Positions 8,128-17,369 of a stretch of 64,000 bases of DNA are shown piece by piece. The position numbers and the translations under genes are program-made. Every line of letters begins with the position of its first letter. Position 1 is the first letter of the stretch. The DNA is from Deltaproteobacteria bacterium (GTDB taxonomy: Bacteria > Desulfobacterota > Desulfobacteria > Desulfobacterales > JAFDMD01): NCBI GenBank assembly GCA_019306065.1, contig JAFDMF010000005.1, forward strand, positions 64,843-128,842, in the 5' to 3' direction. The notes below the pieces were generated by a model. The model saw only the letters and a list, made by a program, of their open reading frames with translations, was not told where the DNA came from and did not search any database.

Positions 8128-9660
8128 TTAGTACAAAGGAATTTTTCTATGTAATCTGTTCAGTTTATCCAAAATTTTACCATTCTGATCCAGTTGTATC
8201 GAGGCAGGCGTCATAGAAACTTTTCCTGTCTTTTTTTCCACTTTTTGTACCGATTTCTCTTTTTCTTCGGCTCGTTTTAATCTTAATTCATTATCTTCCT
8301 GATCTCGTTTTGCTCTCGCGTCTGTTTCCTCTTGCGCTTTGGCTTTGGCTTCTGCCTTTAACTTCGCCTCTGCTTTGGCTTTTGCATTAGCTTTAGCCTC
8401 GGCTTCCGCTTTTAATTTAGCCTCTATTTTTGCTTCAGTATCGATTTTTTCTGCGGCAACCGCTTTTACTCCCTCTTTTTTTGGCGCTGCCGCGGGCGCT
8501 ACTTTTTTAGCCGGAGCTACCGCTTCAGTAGCCGCTTTTACTCCCTCTTTTTTTGGCGCTGCCGCGGGCGCTACTTTTTTAGCCGGAGCTACCGCTTTAG
8601 GAGCCGCTTTTTTATCTTCTTCTATTGTAAGATCCAGCGCTGGAGAAAGCGAAATATAATCAATATCAACATCGTCGCATTTTTTTGTAATACCGCTGAC
8701 TTCTTGCGCGTTGCCGCCAGTCATTGCAAGATTTATAAAAGATTTAACGAGAGTTATGGCTTCGGGGTGTCTCATTATCAAAATATCCGAGCCAGCCATA
8801 AGATATGATACAGCGCCTACCGCTTCCATTAATATTGCTCTTCTTTCGGGATCTCCCAAAGAAGGCGCCTCTTCTACGGTCTGTTTTGCCTCTTTGCATT
8901 TCCACACTTCGTTACCGAGATTGTTTATCATAGGAAGTTGAAGCTTATCGTCTCCCTGAGACATAGCCGCCATTCTCAAACGTTCCATAACCGAGTATGA
9001 ATATTCCATTCCGTAACCGAGCCCGCCGGTAGTAGGATCGATTATTACTTTATCCATAGGCATGCCGAGATTTTCAAGCAGGATGTTTACCTGTTTTGCA
9101 AGGTTTACGTCTATAGGAGAAGAAGATATTATAGTATGTCCGTAACCCATGGCGCTCGCGCCTATACCTTTATGATTTTTATCTTCTACCGGTCCTATTG
9201 TAAGATTTGCTCCCTGACATTCTTCGGCTATTTTTTTAAAAATTTCTTCGTCTTTCTGAGGATTTGCGGTTCCCCATACGATCAAAGGAACATTTATCGC
9301 GTCAAGCACTTTTTTTACCGTTGACGTAACATCAGCGGCGCTTGCATCTTTACTATTTGGATCAGCGCTTTTTAATTGAAGAACGATTAACTCTGCGCCG
9401 TAAGTATCAACGCATTTTTTTGCCCATGCCGCTGGATCCGAAACTACGTCTTTAAAAGGCGCTAAAGCGGCTTGGGGCCAATCAACCGGCTCCATATCCC
9501 AAACTTCCATAGCAATTTTAGGCAAGCAAGGCATTTCTCCTTCGAACAAATAGAAAGGATAACAGCTTTCGCCGCCTACCGTTACAGCCTTATCGCCTTT
9601 GCCGAGGGTAATCTTTTTGATCGACCCGGCATATGATTCTTTAAAAAATTCCAGGCTCAA
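8128..9660 (-). CDS. acsD: corrinoid/iron-sulfur protein small (delta) subunit with long Ala/Lys/Glu-rich tail
   Basis: Residues 1 to about 347 form the TIM-barrel small subunit that partners AcsC in methyl transfer (for example IIDPTTGGLGYGMEYSYS near 206-223). Characterised small subunits end near 310-325 residues, but this one runs to 510. Residues about 350-405 hold two identical AVAPAKKVAPAAAPKKEGVK units with a 24-residue period. Residues 406-470 are a charged Ala/Lys/Glu stretch likely to be helical or coiled-coil, and the last 30 residues return to normal composition, ending LDKLNRLHRKIPLY. No frameshift separates core from tail. It is the first gene of the acs operon. The tail's role is unknown; a docking tether is possible. 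Confidence 0.92.
   Translation of the reverse strand: MSLEFFKESYAGSIKKITLGKGDKAVTVGGESCYPFYLFEGEMPCLPKIAMEVWDMEPVDWPQAALAPFKDVVSDPAAWAKKCVDTYGAELIVLQLKSADPNSKDASAADVTSTVKKVLDAINVPLIVWGTANPQKDEEIFKKIAEECQGANLTIGPVEDKNHKGIGASAMGYGHTIISSSPIDVNLAKQVNILLENLGMPMDKVIIDPTTGGLGYGMEYSYSVMERLRMAAMSQGDDKLQLPMINNLGNEVWKCKEAKQTVEEAPSLGDPERRAILMEAVGAVSYLMAGSDILIMRHPEAITLVKSFINLAMTGGNAQEVSGITKKCDDVDIDYISLSPALDLTIEEDKKAAPKAVAPAKKVAPAAAPKKEGVKAATEAVAPAKKVAPAAAPKKEGVKAVAAEKIDTEAKIEAKLKAEAEAKANAKAKAEAKLKAEAKAKAQEETDARAKRDQEDNELRLKRAEEKEKSVQKVEKKTGKVSMTPASIQLDQNGKILDKLNRLHRKIPLY
8460..8597 (-). repeat. two-unit 72-bp tandem repeat inside acsD
   Basis: Bases 8460-8525 recur without visible mismatch at 8532-8597, a period of 72 bp (24 codons) that keeps the acsD frame. 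It encodes the doubled Pro/Ala/Lys linker of the tail. The identity at DNA level suggests a recent duplication or strand-slippage expansion. Confidence 0.9.
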
Positions 9661-9928
9661 TGTTTCCTCCTTAAAGTGATCTAAATAAATGTGTTAAAAA
9701 TTAAAAACACCTTAACCAAAAGAATTAATACTGCCTCCTTTCCTTATTTTTGAATTTATATTTTTTATCTTAACTTGTAACTAATAATAATTATTTAAAT
9801 TTTTTTAAAAATTTCATTTTAAAAATATATAACTTATTTTTTATATATTGAAAATTTTTTGTTGTCAATCATAATAATAGATATCTATAAGGCGTATCTC
9901 ATAGCGTTTTCTATAACCTCTTTTTAAG

Positions 9929-10012
9929 TGTTATGCTCAAAATTTTAATACTCGAAATGACTGTGTTTAAAATTTTCGTATGTCTTAAAATAAACAAAAT
10001 TATTTGTTATGC
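9929..10012. repeat. degenerate copy of imperfect palindromic repeat family
   Basis: The core matches the other copies: GTTATGCTCAA, then AATTTTAA, CTCGAAAT, a central gap, TTTAAAATTTTCG and a tail ending in TTGTTATGC. Arm complementarity is reduced compared with the copies at 17121 and 38780. Confidence 0.55.
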
Positions 10013-10090
10013 AATAGGATTATTTGAAAAAACGTTATTATCGTCTATCAAGATACGGTTATTTACTTTTAAATATCTTTTTATTATAGC

Positions 10091-10114
10091 TTGACATACT
10101 AATCTTTAAAAATC
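10091..10114 (+). promoter_or_regulatory. candidate sigma-70 promoter for the methyltransferase gene
   Basis: A perfect -35 hexamer TTGACA (10091-10096) is followed after about 18 bp by TTATAT, which resembles a -10 box. It lies roughly 90 bp upstream of the ATG at 10201. The prediction rests on motif match only. Confidence 0.4.
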
Positions 10115-10200
10115 TTATATTAACTCTTTTTTTACAGATACTATCGGCAAAGAAGAGAACCGCTTGAAGAAAGAATTAAAAAAAATAAGGAGAAAATAGA

Positions 10201-11199
10201 ATGAGTAAAATAGAATGGAATCCGGGTAAAATTATGGAGGTTTCCGGTTTTTATTGGAAAACCTGCGTCCTTCATACAGGAGTAAAATTAGATGTATTTA
10301 CGGCTATAGGCGACAAAGGGCTGAAAAGCGAAGATGCAGCGGATAAAATAAAAGCGGATAAAGATGCCGTTTACCGTCTTCTTAACGCTTTAACCGCTAT
10401 GGAACTGCTTGAAAAAAAAAAGGATGCTTTTTTTAATACCGAGGCAAGTAGAAAGTTTCTTTCAAAAGATTCCGATTCTTATTTGGGATTTATGATTTTG
10501 CATCATCATTATATATTAGAATCTTGGGAGCGTTTGGATACTTCGGTTTATACCGGAAAACCTGTAAGAGCCGAAGCGTCTTTTGAAGATGAGAAGCAAA
10601 GAGAAGCTTTTCTTATGGGTATGTTTTATACCGCTTCCGGAACTGCGCCGGAGATTGTAAAAGAATTTGATCTTTCCGGCTACAATTCTTTTTTAGATTT
10701 GGGCGGCGGACCCGGAACTTATGCGATTCATTTTTGCTTAAATAACCCGAAATTAAAAGCTTGGGTTTATGATCTGCCTACTACGAAGCCGTTTGCCGAA
10801 AAAACAATCGCTAAATTCGGTTTAACGGATAGAATCTCTTTTCTAAAAGGAGACTTTGTTAATGAAAATATTGAAGGCGAATACGACGTAATTTGGATGT
10901 CTCATATCTTGCACGGAGAAGGAGAAGAAACCTGCCGAAATATTATTAAAAAAGCGGTAAATGTATTAAACCCTGGCGGTATTGTAATGATTCATGAGTT
11001 TATTCTTAAAAATAATAAAACCGCTCCGTTATTTCCGGCGCTTTTTTCTTTAAATATGCTTGTAGGAACCGAAAATGGACGGGCTTACTCGGAAGCGGAG
11101 CTTACGGATATGTTAAAAGAGGCGGGTTTAAAAGATATAAGCTTGTCTTCTTTTTTCAGACCTAATGAGTCAAGGGTGATTATAGGGAAAAAGAGTTAG
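10201..11199 (+). CDS. SAM-dependent O-methyltransferase family protein
   Basis: This 332-residue protein has the two-part build of small-molecule O-methyltransferases of the hydroxyneurosporene/acetylserotonin type. An N-terminal winged-helix dimerisation region (about 15-90) is followed by a Rossmann methyltransferase domain with SAM motif I FLDLGGGPGTYA (about 166-177). Later motifs are DVIWMSHILHGEGEE and NPGGIVMIHEF. It lacks the corrinoid-substrate features of MtaA/MtrH enzymes. The start follows an AAGGAGAAAATAG ribosome site. It is a single gene divergent from the acs operon; the substrate is unknown. Confidence 0.85.
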   Translation: MSKIEWNPGKIMEVSGFYWKTCVLHTGVKLDVFTAIGDKGLKSEDAADKIKADKDAVYRLLNALTAMELLEKKKDAFFNTEASRKFLSKDSDSYLGFMILHHHYILESWERLDTSVYTGKPVRAEASFEDEKQREAFLMGMFYTASGTAPEIVKEFDLSGYNSFLDLGGGPGTYAIHFCLNNPKLKAWVYDLPTTKPFAEKTIAKFGLTDRISFLKGDFVNENIEGEYDVIWMSHILHGEGEETCRNIIKKAVNVLNPGGIVMIHEFILKNNKTAPLFPALFSLNMLVGTENGRAYSEAELTDMLKEAGLKDISLSSFFRPNESRVIIGKKS

Positions 11200-11375
11200 G
11201 CTTAACCTGTGTGAAAATGATAATATAGTATAAATATAAAACGGTCTTCTTTTTTTTATTAAAGTAATTAATAGACTTATCAAAATATTATCAATTAATA
11301 TCTTGAAGAAAACTATTATGATATAGCAACAAAGCAATTTAAAAAATAATTCGAAATCATAATAAAAAGGTGAAT

Positions 11376-13057
11376 ATGAAATATGCAATTGTCCATATAG
11401 CAGACATTCATTATCGTAAAGAAGAACTTCAACTGTCATAGATGCATTTATTGAGGATTTGAGAAAACAAAAAGAACTATTAGCAGGATATAAAATATAT
11501 ATAGCTATTACAGGAGATATTGTTTTTGCCGGTAATGATAATGAATCGTATTCTAATTTTGACAGCGAGTTTAATCAGAAGCTGAATGATATTGGTATAA
11601 CAAAAGATTTTAGGCTGATAGTGCCAGGTAATCACGACATTGATCAAAATATTAAGGTTAGTAAAGATAAAATACATAAAAATATAACATATGAACAGAC
11701 ATTTAATAATTTTATTAGCGACGGGAAATATCAAAATGATTTTTTTGAAAATTATATATTATTCAATTTAGAGTTTGCAAAGTATGGTATTGGTTATTCC
11801 CCTGAAGGTAAAGGTTGGGTTATAAATGATAATCTGGGTGTATATTGTCTTAATACTGCCCTATGCTCATTTGGCGGTATAAAAAATAATATAGATGATA
11901 AAAATCAATTAGCTATATATACAAGAGGAATAGTTGATTGGTGTAAAAAAAATAAAACAACCCAAAATATATTATTGATGCATCATCCTATTACTCATTT
12001 AAATGAATGGAGTAAAAAAGAACTAATACAACTTATTGAAAAGAATTTCTTTTTGTGCCTTTGTGGACACAACCATGAACAAGACATCTATTACAATAAA
12101 ATTTCACATAAATCATTAATATGTTTAACTCCTCAATTATTTACAAATAAAAAAGACTTGCTTGGCTACGCTATAATTCCTATCGAAAGAGATTCTATCA
12201 ATAGGATTATATATAGAGAATATGTAAAAGGTAAATTTCTAAAAGGCTCAAGGCTTTCGGAAAATGATGAAGGGACTGTTCATATACAAAATAACTACTC
12301 TAATCACCTTAACGTTTTAAAATTGAAATTAAAAAATGCGATAGCGTTTTTTAAAGATCAACCGGAAATTTTTATTAAACCAAAGCTTGCAAAAGATAGA
12401 GAGTTTAATAATGAAAAAAATTTGCTTGATCAAATAATAAAGGAACCCAAGCCGACAATTATTGTTGCACAACCTCAGTTTGGCCTCACATGTTTATCTC
12501 ACTATATGAGATTAGAAGCATTTAAATTAAATAACTTTTGGATATATTTGAATGCAAAGCATATAAAAGCAAGAAACATTCAAAATAAAATTGAAGAACA
12601 ATTACAAAGCGTTGATAAAAAGCCTGATGATATTAAATGTATCATTATTGATTCATGGAACAGTTCCATTATTGACCATTCCAATATTCCAAAAAATATA
12701 AATAATGATTATAAAAATATGCCAATAATTGTAATGTCAAATTATTCTAATATGTACTTTGAGTCAAGTTTCGACCTTTCCAAGTTAAATATAGATTTCA
12801 GCATATTACATTTACAAGCTCTTCAAAGAAATAAAGTTAGAGAATTAGTATCCAAATATAACCAGCAAAATAATATTGCGAATGACGATATAGTTGTAAC
12901 AAAAGTTGTTAAAGATTTAGAAGCATTAAACGTACATAGAACGCCATTCAATTGTTTGACGCTTTTAAAAGTATTTGAAAAAAATTTTAATGAAAATTTA
13001 GTAAATAGAACAAAAATGATTAAGGCTGTTTTATTTTTTTTAAAAAAAATTAGATAG
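11376..13057 (+). pseudogene. metallophosphoesterase with degenerate P-loop C-terminal domain, frameshifted
   Basis: Translation from ATG 11376, after an AAAGGTG ribosome site, gives MKYAIVHIADIHYRKEELQ and hits a stop. The rest continues in another frame (TVIDAFIEDLRKQKELL), so one small indel near 11415-11432 separates the parts. Together they contain all metallophosphoesterase motifs: DIH, GD in AITGDIVFAG, GNHD in VPGNHDID, HH in LMHHPITH, and GHNH. The C-terminal half resembles a P-loop NTPase, but the expected GxxxxGK loop reads IIVAQPQFGLTCLS without Gly-Lys; a Walker B-like CIIIDSWN follows. A truncated protein could start at TTG 11459 but would lose the first metal ligands. Decay or a base-call error are both possible. 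Confidence 0.75.
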
Positions 13058-13064
13058 TTTTCAA

Positions 13065-13466
13065 CTAATTCTTTAACTGTTTCTTTATCCATTGTCTTAA
13101 CTCTTTTATTTTACATAACCATGTTTTAGTAAATTTTTCCGAACATGTTTCATAAAACTCGGACTTATAATCGTCGTATCTTGTCCTAATATTAAAGGTT
13201 GTAATGGTTATTAACGAATCTTTTTGCTTTTCGCTTAATGGCAATTCTGCTTTTTAGGCAATTCTCAATAAGTTATGAATAAAAGGCGGGGTATGATTAA
13301 TATTTTTTACATAATAAGCTTTTAATAGTTTTTCGAGAACCAAATGCCACATAAATAAAGACCATGTATAATGTTTTTTTCAAACAGATCTTCCATTGCC
13401 GAAAAATCTCTATCGGCGCTATTAACCCAATATGTTATTATATTTTTTCCGATTACAAAAAATTGT
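13065..13466 (-). pseudogene. HEPN-domain protein remnant
   Basis: The minus strand encodes YWVNSADRDFSAMEDLFEK, then after a frame change at an A-run HYTWSLFMWHLVLEKLLKAY and HTPPFIHNLLRIA. A TAA stop sits where lysine is expected, followed by KAELPLSEKQKDSL, RTRYDDYKSEFYE and a C-terminus ending KKQLKN. This order matches four-helix HEPN proteins that pair with MNT nucleotidyltransferases. One frameshift and one nonsense codon inactivate it. No intact nucleotidyltransferase partner is next to it. Confidence 0.7.
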
Positions 13467-13609
13467 CTTTTATAATACTCTAATTAGATAGTAAATCAAT
13501 ATTTCTTTTGAAATACCTTTGCATATCAAAATATGTTTTTTTAAATTTCGCTTGAATTATGAAATGGTTTGAGATATTATTTTTATAAATAAAAAAAGGA
13601 GGTTTAAAA

Positions 13610-13933
13610 ATGGGAAATGGAGTAATGGCTATAAAAAATAATCCTTTTTATTCCTTTGATACATTATCCTTTTCAAAAAGATTAATTCAAGTCGGCGTTC
13701 CCGATAAACAAGCCGAAGTTTTTGCAGAATTGCATAAAGAATATTTTGATTCAATTAAAGAAACTCTATCTACAAAAGAAGAATTAAATAATAAACTAAA
13801 AGAATTAGAATTGAATTTAAAACATGATATTAAAATTTCCGCCTTGCGGTTAAAAAATGATCTGACTATGCGGCTCGGACTTATGATAACCGCCGGAATT
13901 GGAATTTTCGCTACATTAATCAAGATATTATAA
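13610..13933 (+). CDS. DUF1640-like coiled-coil protein with C-terminal membrane helix
   Basis: This 107-residue protein has the signature FDTLSFSKRLIQVGVPDKQA followed by a predicted coiled coil (about 45-85) and one hydrophobic helix at the C-terminus (LGLMITAGIGIFATLI). The layout is that of the DUF1640/CCDC90 family found in bacteria and mitochondria, whose bacterial role is unclear. A strong AGGAGG site lies 8 bp before the ATG. It is intact although both neighbours are pseudogenes, so it may be under selection. Confidence 0.75.
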   Translation: MGNGVMAIKNNPFYSFDTLSFSKRLIQVGVPDKQAEVFAELHKEYFDSIKETLSTKEELNNKLKELELNLKHDIKISALRLKNDLTMRLGLMITAGIGIFATLIKIL

Positions 13934-13999
13934 ACCTATTTTCGTATTTACAAACTTTTTAACAGAAACTAACCCCACTTGATTTGAAGTTTTTTGTTA

Positions 14000-14391
14000 T
14001 TAACAGCGCAGTCTCGCAGATAAAGATTGATAAGCTGTTGATAAGTAAACCCCATAAGCCTTTTTTTCTTCTTTGTTTGCTTTTCTTGCCGAAATTATTC
14101 TGATAAATAAAACGATAGTCTTGTCTTTACTTCCATAAGATATTTTGAAATCAGAAGACCCGCGCCCGTCATTTACTTCTGTACTTACATATGAGACTAC
14201 AAGTATCCTTATTTTAAAACTTATGCCTAATAAAATGATCGTTCCTTCTTCCAAAGAATGATCAGGATCGTCATATACGACTGCATCTTGGTCATAAAAC
14301 GCGCTTCTGGCTTCTTCAAAAGATACTTTATGTTTTTTTTGATTCGATTTATTTTTTGCTCGTCCCGAATAAAGTCAATTTTTTCATACAT
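14000..14391 (-). pseudogene. brnT: BrnT-type toxin, frameshifted
   Basis: From ATG 14391 the product begins MYEKIDFIRDEQK; the frame then shifts to NKSNQKKHKVSFEEARSAFY, DPDHSLEEGTIILLG and finally IRIISARKANKEEKKAYG. These blocks are those of BrnT, the RelE-fold ribonuclease toxin of BrnTA modules. A single indel in the AT-rich stretch near 14340-14355 breaks the gene. No BrnA antitoxin was seen next to it. Confidence 0.7.
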
Positions 14392-14673
14392 ACATTGTAT
14401 GTAATAAATAATGAATGTCGAAAAGTATAACAACAAATACCTAAAAGTTTTAACTTGTCAATTTTTTTTCTTTTTTTTAAATAGATTCTATATAGTCCCT
14501 GTAGAAAATACGTCATTTTGTTTGAGGTTACGGAGGATAACAGGTTTAAAACAAGATGGGCTTATAATTAATAATAGAAATTATTCGAGTTGATCATCGT
14601 AAAAAAATTTATAGAGGATTCAAATAAAAATAAATAGTTGTATGATTAAAGTTTAAGTGAAAGGAAGACAACA

Positions 14674-15417
14674 ATGAAAGAAAATTTTGATTCCAAAGTA
14701 TCGGAGCGTTCCGGTATTGCCGGTATTTTAGAATCAATGTTGAGACGCTTCAGAATAGCGACTTATTTAATTTTATTGATTCCGATATATTTGATTGCAG
14801 TTTTAGTAATGAGTATATCCGCCGCCCCCAGCGTCTTTTTTTTTAAATTTATGTTAGAACAAGCCAATAACATGTCGGAGGTTTTTTATTATCTTTTTAT
14901 TGGTTTCGGATTGGTCGGCGGTTATTTTATTTATGGCATAACATTAATATTTGTAGCTCCTTTATTCAATCTTTTAATTCTGTTTCATATCAAACCGTTT
15001 AGGTGTATATTTTATTCTCTGCCTGTAATTCCGTGGTATCTTCACAATGCGCTAACATACATTGTAAGATATACCTTTTTAGAATTTGTTACGCCTACTC
15101 CGATTAATCTGTTATTTTATAAGATGATGGGTATGAAAATTGGTAAAGGGTCTCATATCAATACTACTAATATTTCGGATCCTTGTATGATTCAGATCGG
15201 CAATAATGTTACTATCGGAGGTTCGGCTCATCTTTTTGCGCATTATAATTCTCATGGATACTTGATTGTAGCGCCTGTTAAAATCGGCAACAGAGTTACC
15301 ATAGGCTTAAAAGCAACGATAATGGGAGATGTAGAGATCGGAGATGGCGTAATTATTCCGGCTAATGAAGTGGTTTTTCCGAAATCGCGTATTGCTTCCG
15401 TAAAAAAGCCGGAATAA
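14674..15417 (+). CDS. membrane-anchored hexapeptide-repeat (left-handed beta-helix) transferase-like protein
   Basis: The N-terminal half of this 247-residue protein has three hydrophobic segments (about 29-60, 66-100 and 105-135). The C-terminal part has imperfect hexapeptide repeats such as IGKGSHI, IQIGNNVTIGG, VKIGNRVTIGLKATI and GDVEIGDGVII, which build a left-handed beta-helix as in acetyltransferases. A histidine-containing stretch HLFAHYNSHG sits between repeats. The build resembles membrane acyltransferases attached to some NRPS-like proteins. The start follows a GAAAGGAAG site. The substrate is unknown. Confidence 0.7.
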   Translation: MKENFDSKVSERSGIAGILESMLRRFRIATYLILLIPIYLIAVLVMSISAAPSVFFFKFMLEQANNMSEVFYYLFIGFGLVGGYFIYGITLIFVAPLFNLLILFHIKPFRCIFYSLPVIPWYLHNALTYIVRYTFLEFVTPTPINLLFYKMMGMKIGKGSHINTTNISDPCMIQIGNNVTIGGSAHLFAHYNSHGYLIVAPVKIGNRVTIGLKATIMGDVEIGDGVIIPANEVVFPKSRIASVKKPE

Positions 15418-15428
15418 CCGCCGTAAAC

Positions 15429-15452
15429 TCAAAAACAATAAAATGTTTTTGA
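15429..15452. terminator. weak AT hairpin between convergent genes
   Basis: Nine-bp arms TCAAAAACA and TGTTTTTGA flank a 6-base loop between two converging genes. The stem has few GC pairs, so it is a weak candidate bidirectional terminator. Confidence 0.35.
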
Positions 15453-15515
15453 ACCTATTTAATTAGAAAAAGATTTATCAAGTTTCTTGTCTTTTTATTT
15501 TAAATTATAATCGTA

Positions 15516-17078
15516 TTAAGTTTGGGCGGTTCGCAACTCTTTTTTTAATATTTTGCCGGTGCCTGTCATAGGAAGCGATTCGTATATCCGGATAATTCTC
15601 GGATATTTATAAGCTGACATCTGAGTTTTGGACCATTGCCTAATCTCTTGTTCCGAAACTTTTGCCCCTTTTTTTAAAACAACGCAGGCTTTTATCTCTT
15701 CTCCGTATTTTTGATCCGGAACTCCTATGACTGCAACTAATGATATTTCCGGATGGGTCATCATTACTTCTTCTATTTCTCTGGGATAAACGTTAAATCC
15801 GCCGCGTATTATCATATCTTTAAGCCTGTCAACTATGTAAATATATCCTTCCTCGTCCGCTTTAGCCATATCGCCTGTATGAAACCAGCCGTTTTCATCT
15901 ATTGCTTTTTTTGTAGCTTCCGGCTTTTTGTAGTATCCTTTCATAACATTATGTCCGCGGACAACTATTTCGCCTATTTCGCCGCATGGAACTTTTTTAT
16001 TATTAATATCAACCACTTTCAGCTCCACTCCTAATATGCCGGTTCCGATGGAGCCGGGTTTTCTTTTTTTATTTAAACTGCCGAAAGTAACTAACGGACT
16101 TGTTTCGGATAAGCCGTAACCTTCGATTATCGGTATGCCGTATTTTTTCTCTATTCCTTTTAATATTTCCAAAGGCAAAGATGCGCCTCCGGAAGCTCCG
16201 AGCCTGATGGATTCGGCAACTTTTTTTATTATCGAAAATTTTTGATTATCTTCATAATTGAGCAGCGCCCAATACATCGTAGGAACTCCCGCAAATATAG
16301 TAGCTTTTTCTTTAACTATTGCTTGAAGAACTGCTTCGGGAGTAAAACGAGGTATTAATACTATTGTAGCTCCTTTTGCTAAACTTGCATTCATTTGAAC
16401 GGTTTGTCCGTAAGAATGAAAAAGAGGCAGAGCGACTACTTGAATATCATTGAATAATAACTCCAAAATATTTTGGCTTATAAAAGCGTTCATAACCATG
16501 TTAAAATGGCTTAATTCCGCCCCTTTAGGATACCCTGTTGTACCGGATGTATAAAGGATTACTGCGGAATCTTCCGATTCGGTTGCTACCGTATCAAAGC
16601 GCTCCGACTCCTCTGCAATAAATTCTCCCATAGTTGTTGTATTTTTAAGCGGAGACGGATCTTCGGGCGAGTTTGTTATTGCTATAAAGTTTTTGCATAA
16701 TTCGGCTTCCTTAAAACCTTTAAAGCCTTCTTCCGCCATTGGCAGCTCCGAAGTTCCTTGAAAGCAGAAATAGGCTTTTGCGTCGCTGTCTTTAAGATGA
16801 TAAGCTATCTCTTTTGACTTTAATAAAATATTTAGAGGAACTACTATGGCGCCTGTTTTTAGTATGCCGTAATATATAATAGGAAAATAAGGAAGATTAG
16901 GGCAGCTTAAAGCCACTTTATCCCCTTTGTTAATTCCTGCTTTAACTAATCCGTTTGCAATTTTGTTTGAAAGCGCATTTATTTGTTTGTAAACAAATTT
17001 TTGATCATTGAATATCACCGCTGTTTTATCAGGAAAATTTCTTGCGTTGGATTCTATTATTGTTGAGAGATTTAACAT
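15516..17078 (-). CDS. acyl-CoA synthetase (AMP-forming, FadD-like)
   Basis: This 520-residue ANL-superfamily enzyme activates a carboxylic acid to its acyl-CoA through an acyl-adenylate. The AMP/phosphate loop YTSGTTGYPKG is at residues 176-186, followed by YGLSETSP, GWFHTGD and the C-terminal catalytic lysine K509 in GTGKILKKEL. Length and motifs match medium- to long-chain acid:CoA ligases; aromatic acids cannot be excluded. It is the last same-strand gene of the qhp locus, 291 bp beyond qhpE with a palindromic repeat between, so it may have its own promoter. It could activate the acid derived from the QHNDH aldehyde product, but that link is inferred from position. Confidence 0.85.
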   Translation of the reverse strand: MLNLSTIIESNARNFPDKTAVIFNDQKFVYKQINALSNKIANGLVKAGINKGDKVALSCPNLPYFPIIYYGILKTGAIVVPLNILLKSKEIAYHLKDSDAKAYFCFQGTSELPMAEEGFKGFKEAELCKNFIAITNSPEDPSPLKNTTTMGEFIAEESERFDTVATESEDSAVILYTSGTTGYPKGAELSHFNMVMNAFISQNILELLFNDIQVVALPLFHSYGQTVQMNASLAKGATIVLIPRFTPEAVLQAIVKEKATIFAGVPTMYWALLNYEDNQKFSIIKKVAESIRLGASGGASLPLEILKGIEKKYGIPIIEGYGLSETSPLVTFGSLNKKRKPGSIGTGILGVELKVVDINNKKVPCGEIGEIVVRGHNVMKGYYKKPEATKKAIDENGWFHTGDMAKADEEGYIYIVDRLKDMIIRGGFNVYPREIEEVMMTHPEISLVAVIGVPDQKYGEEIKACVVLKKGAKVSEQEIRQWSKTQMSAYKYPRIIRIYESLPMTGTGKILKKELRTAQT

Positions 17079-17120
17079 AGCAGCCTCCTTGTGTTTGGTT
17101 TTATATGTTTAAATTTCACT

Positions 17121-17244
17121 GTATAACAAACTACTTTGCCCGTTTGCGGCGTTATGTTCAAATTTTAACCCTCGAAATACTTCATGTATTCCTGCGGTTA
17201 AAATTTTCGCAAGCCTTACAAACGAACAAAGTAGTTTGTTATAC
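17121..17244. repeat. 124-bp imperfect palindrome, best-preserved repeat copy
   Basis: The ends are a perfect 18-bp inverted repeat (GTATAACAAACTACTTTG and its complement). Inner complementary blocks include CGTTTG/CAAACG, AATTTTAACC/GGTTAAAATT and GAAATAC/GTATTCC. It encodes no protein and belongs to the same family as the copies near 9929, 38780 and 62432. Confidence 0.9.
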
Positions 17245-17369
17245 AACGAAATTTTTTTGTATATTTTTATTATCATTTACTTCCCTTTTTTTGCTGATAT
17301 ACAAATTAATATATCCCCTTTCCAATAGATGTACAAAGGGGGGATAAGCATTTTTTTTTATGTCCTGAT

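Larger units (their letters stand above)
9661..10200. other. AT-rich divergent intergenic region upstream of acs operon
   Basis: No gene is visible in these 540 bp between the acsD start (minus) and the methyltransferase start (plus). The region is very AT-rich, contains a degenerate copy of the window's palindromic repeat (about 9929-10012) and should hold the acs promoter. I could not identify a cobalamin riboswitch or other known leader RNA. Confidence 0.6.

Noticed and set aside
8339-8659. 106-residue plus-strand frame opposite the acsD tail
   Set aside because: It is an Ala/Phe-rich antisense shadow of the Ala/Lys/Glu repeat region.
9661-10200. Cobalamin or other riboswitch upstream of the corrinoid-dependent acs operon
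   Set aside because: I looked for B12-box-like and conserved leader elements and saw only AT-rich sequence and a degenerate repeat.
11170-11439. 89-residue minus-strand frame
   Set aside because: It is a low-complexity AT-rich shadow across the methyltransferase 3' end and the metallophosphoesterase start.
14411-14593. 60-residue plus-strand frame
   Set aside because: It is an AT-rich frame overlapping the toxin pseudogene promoter region, with no family match.
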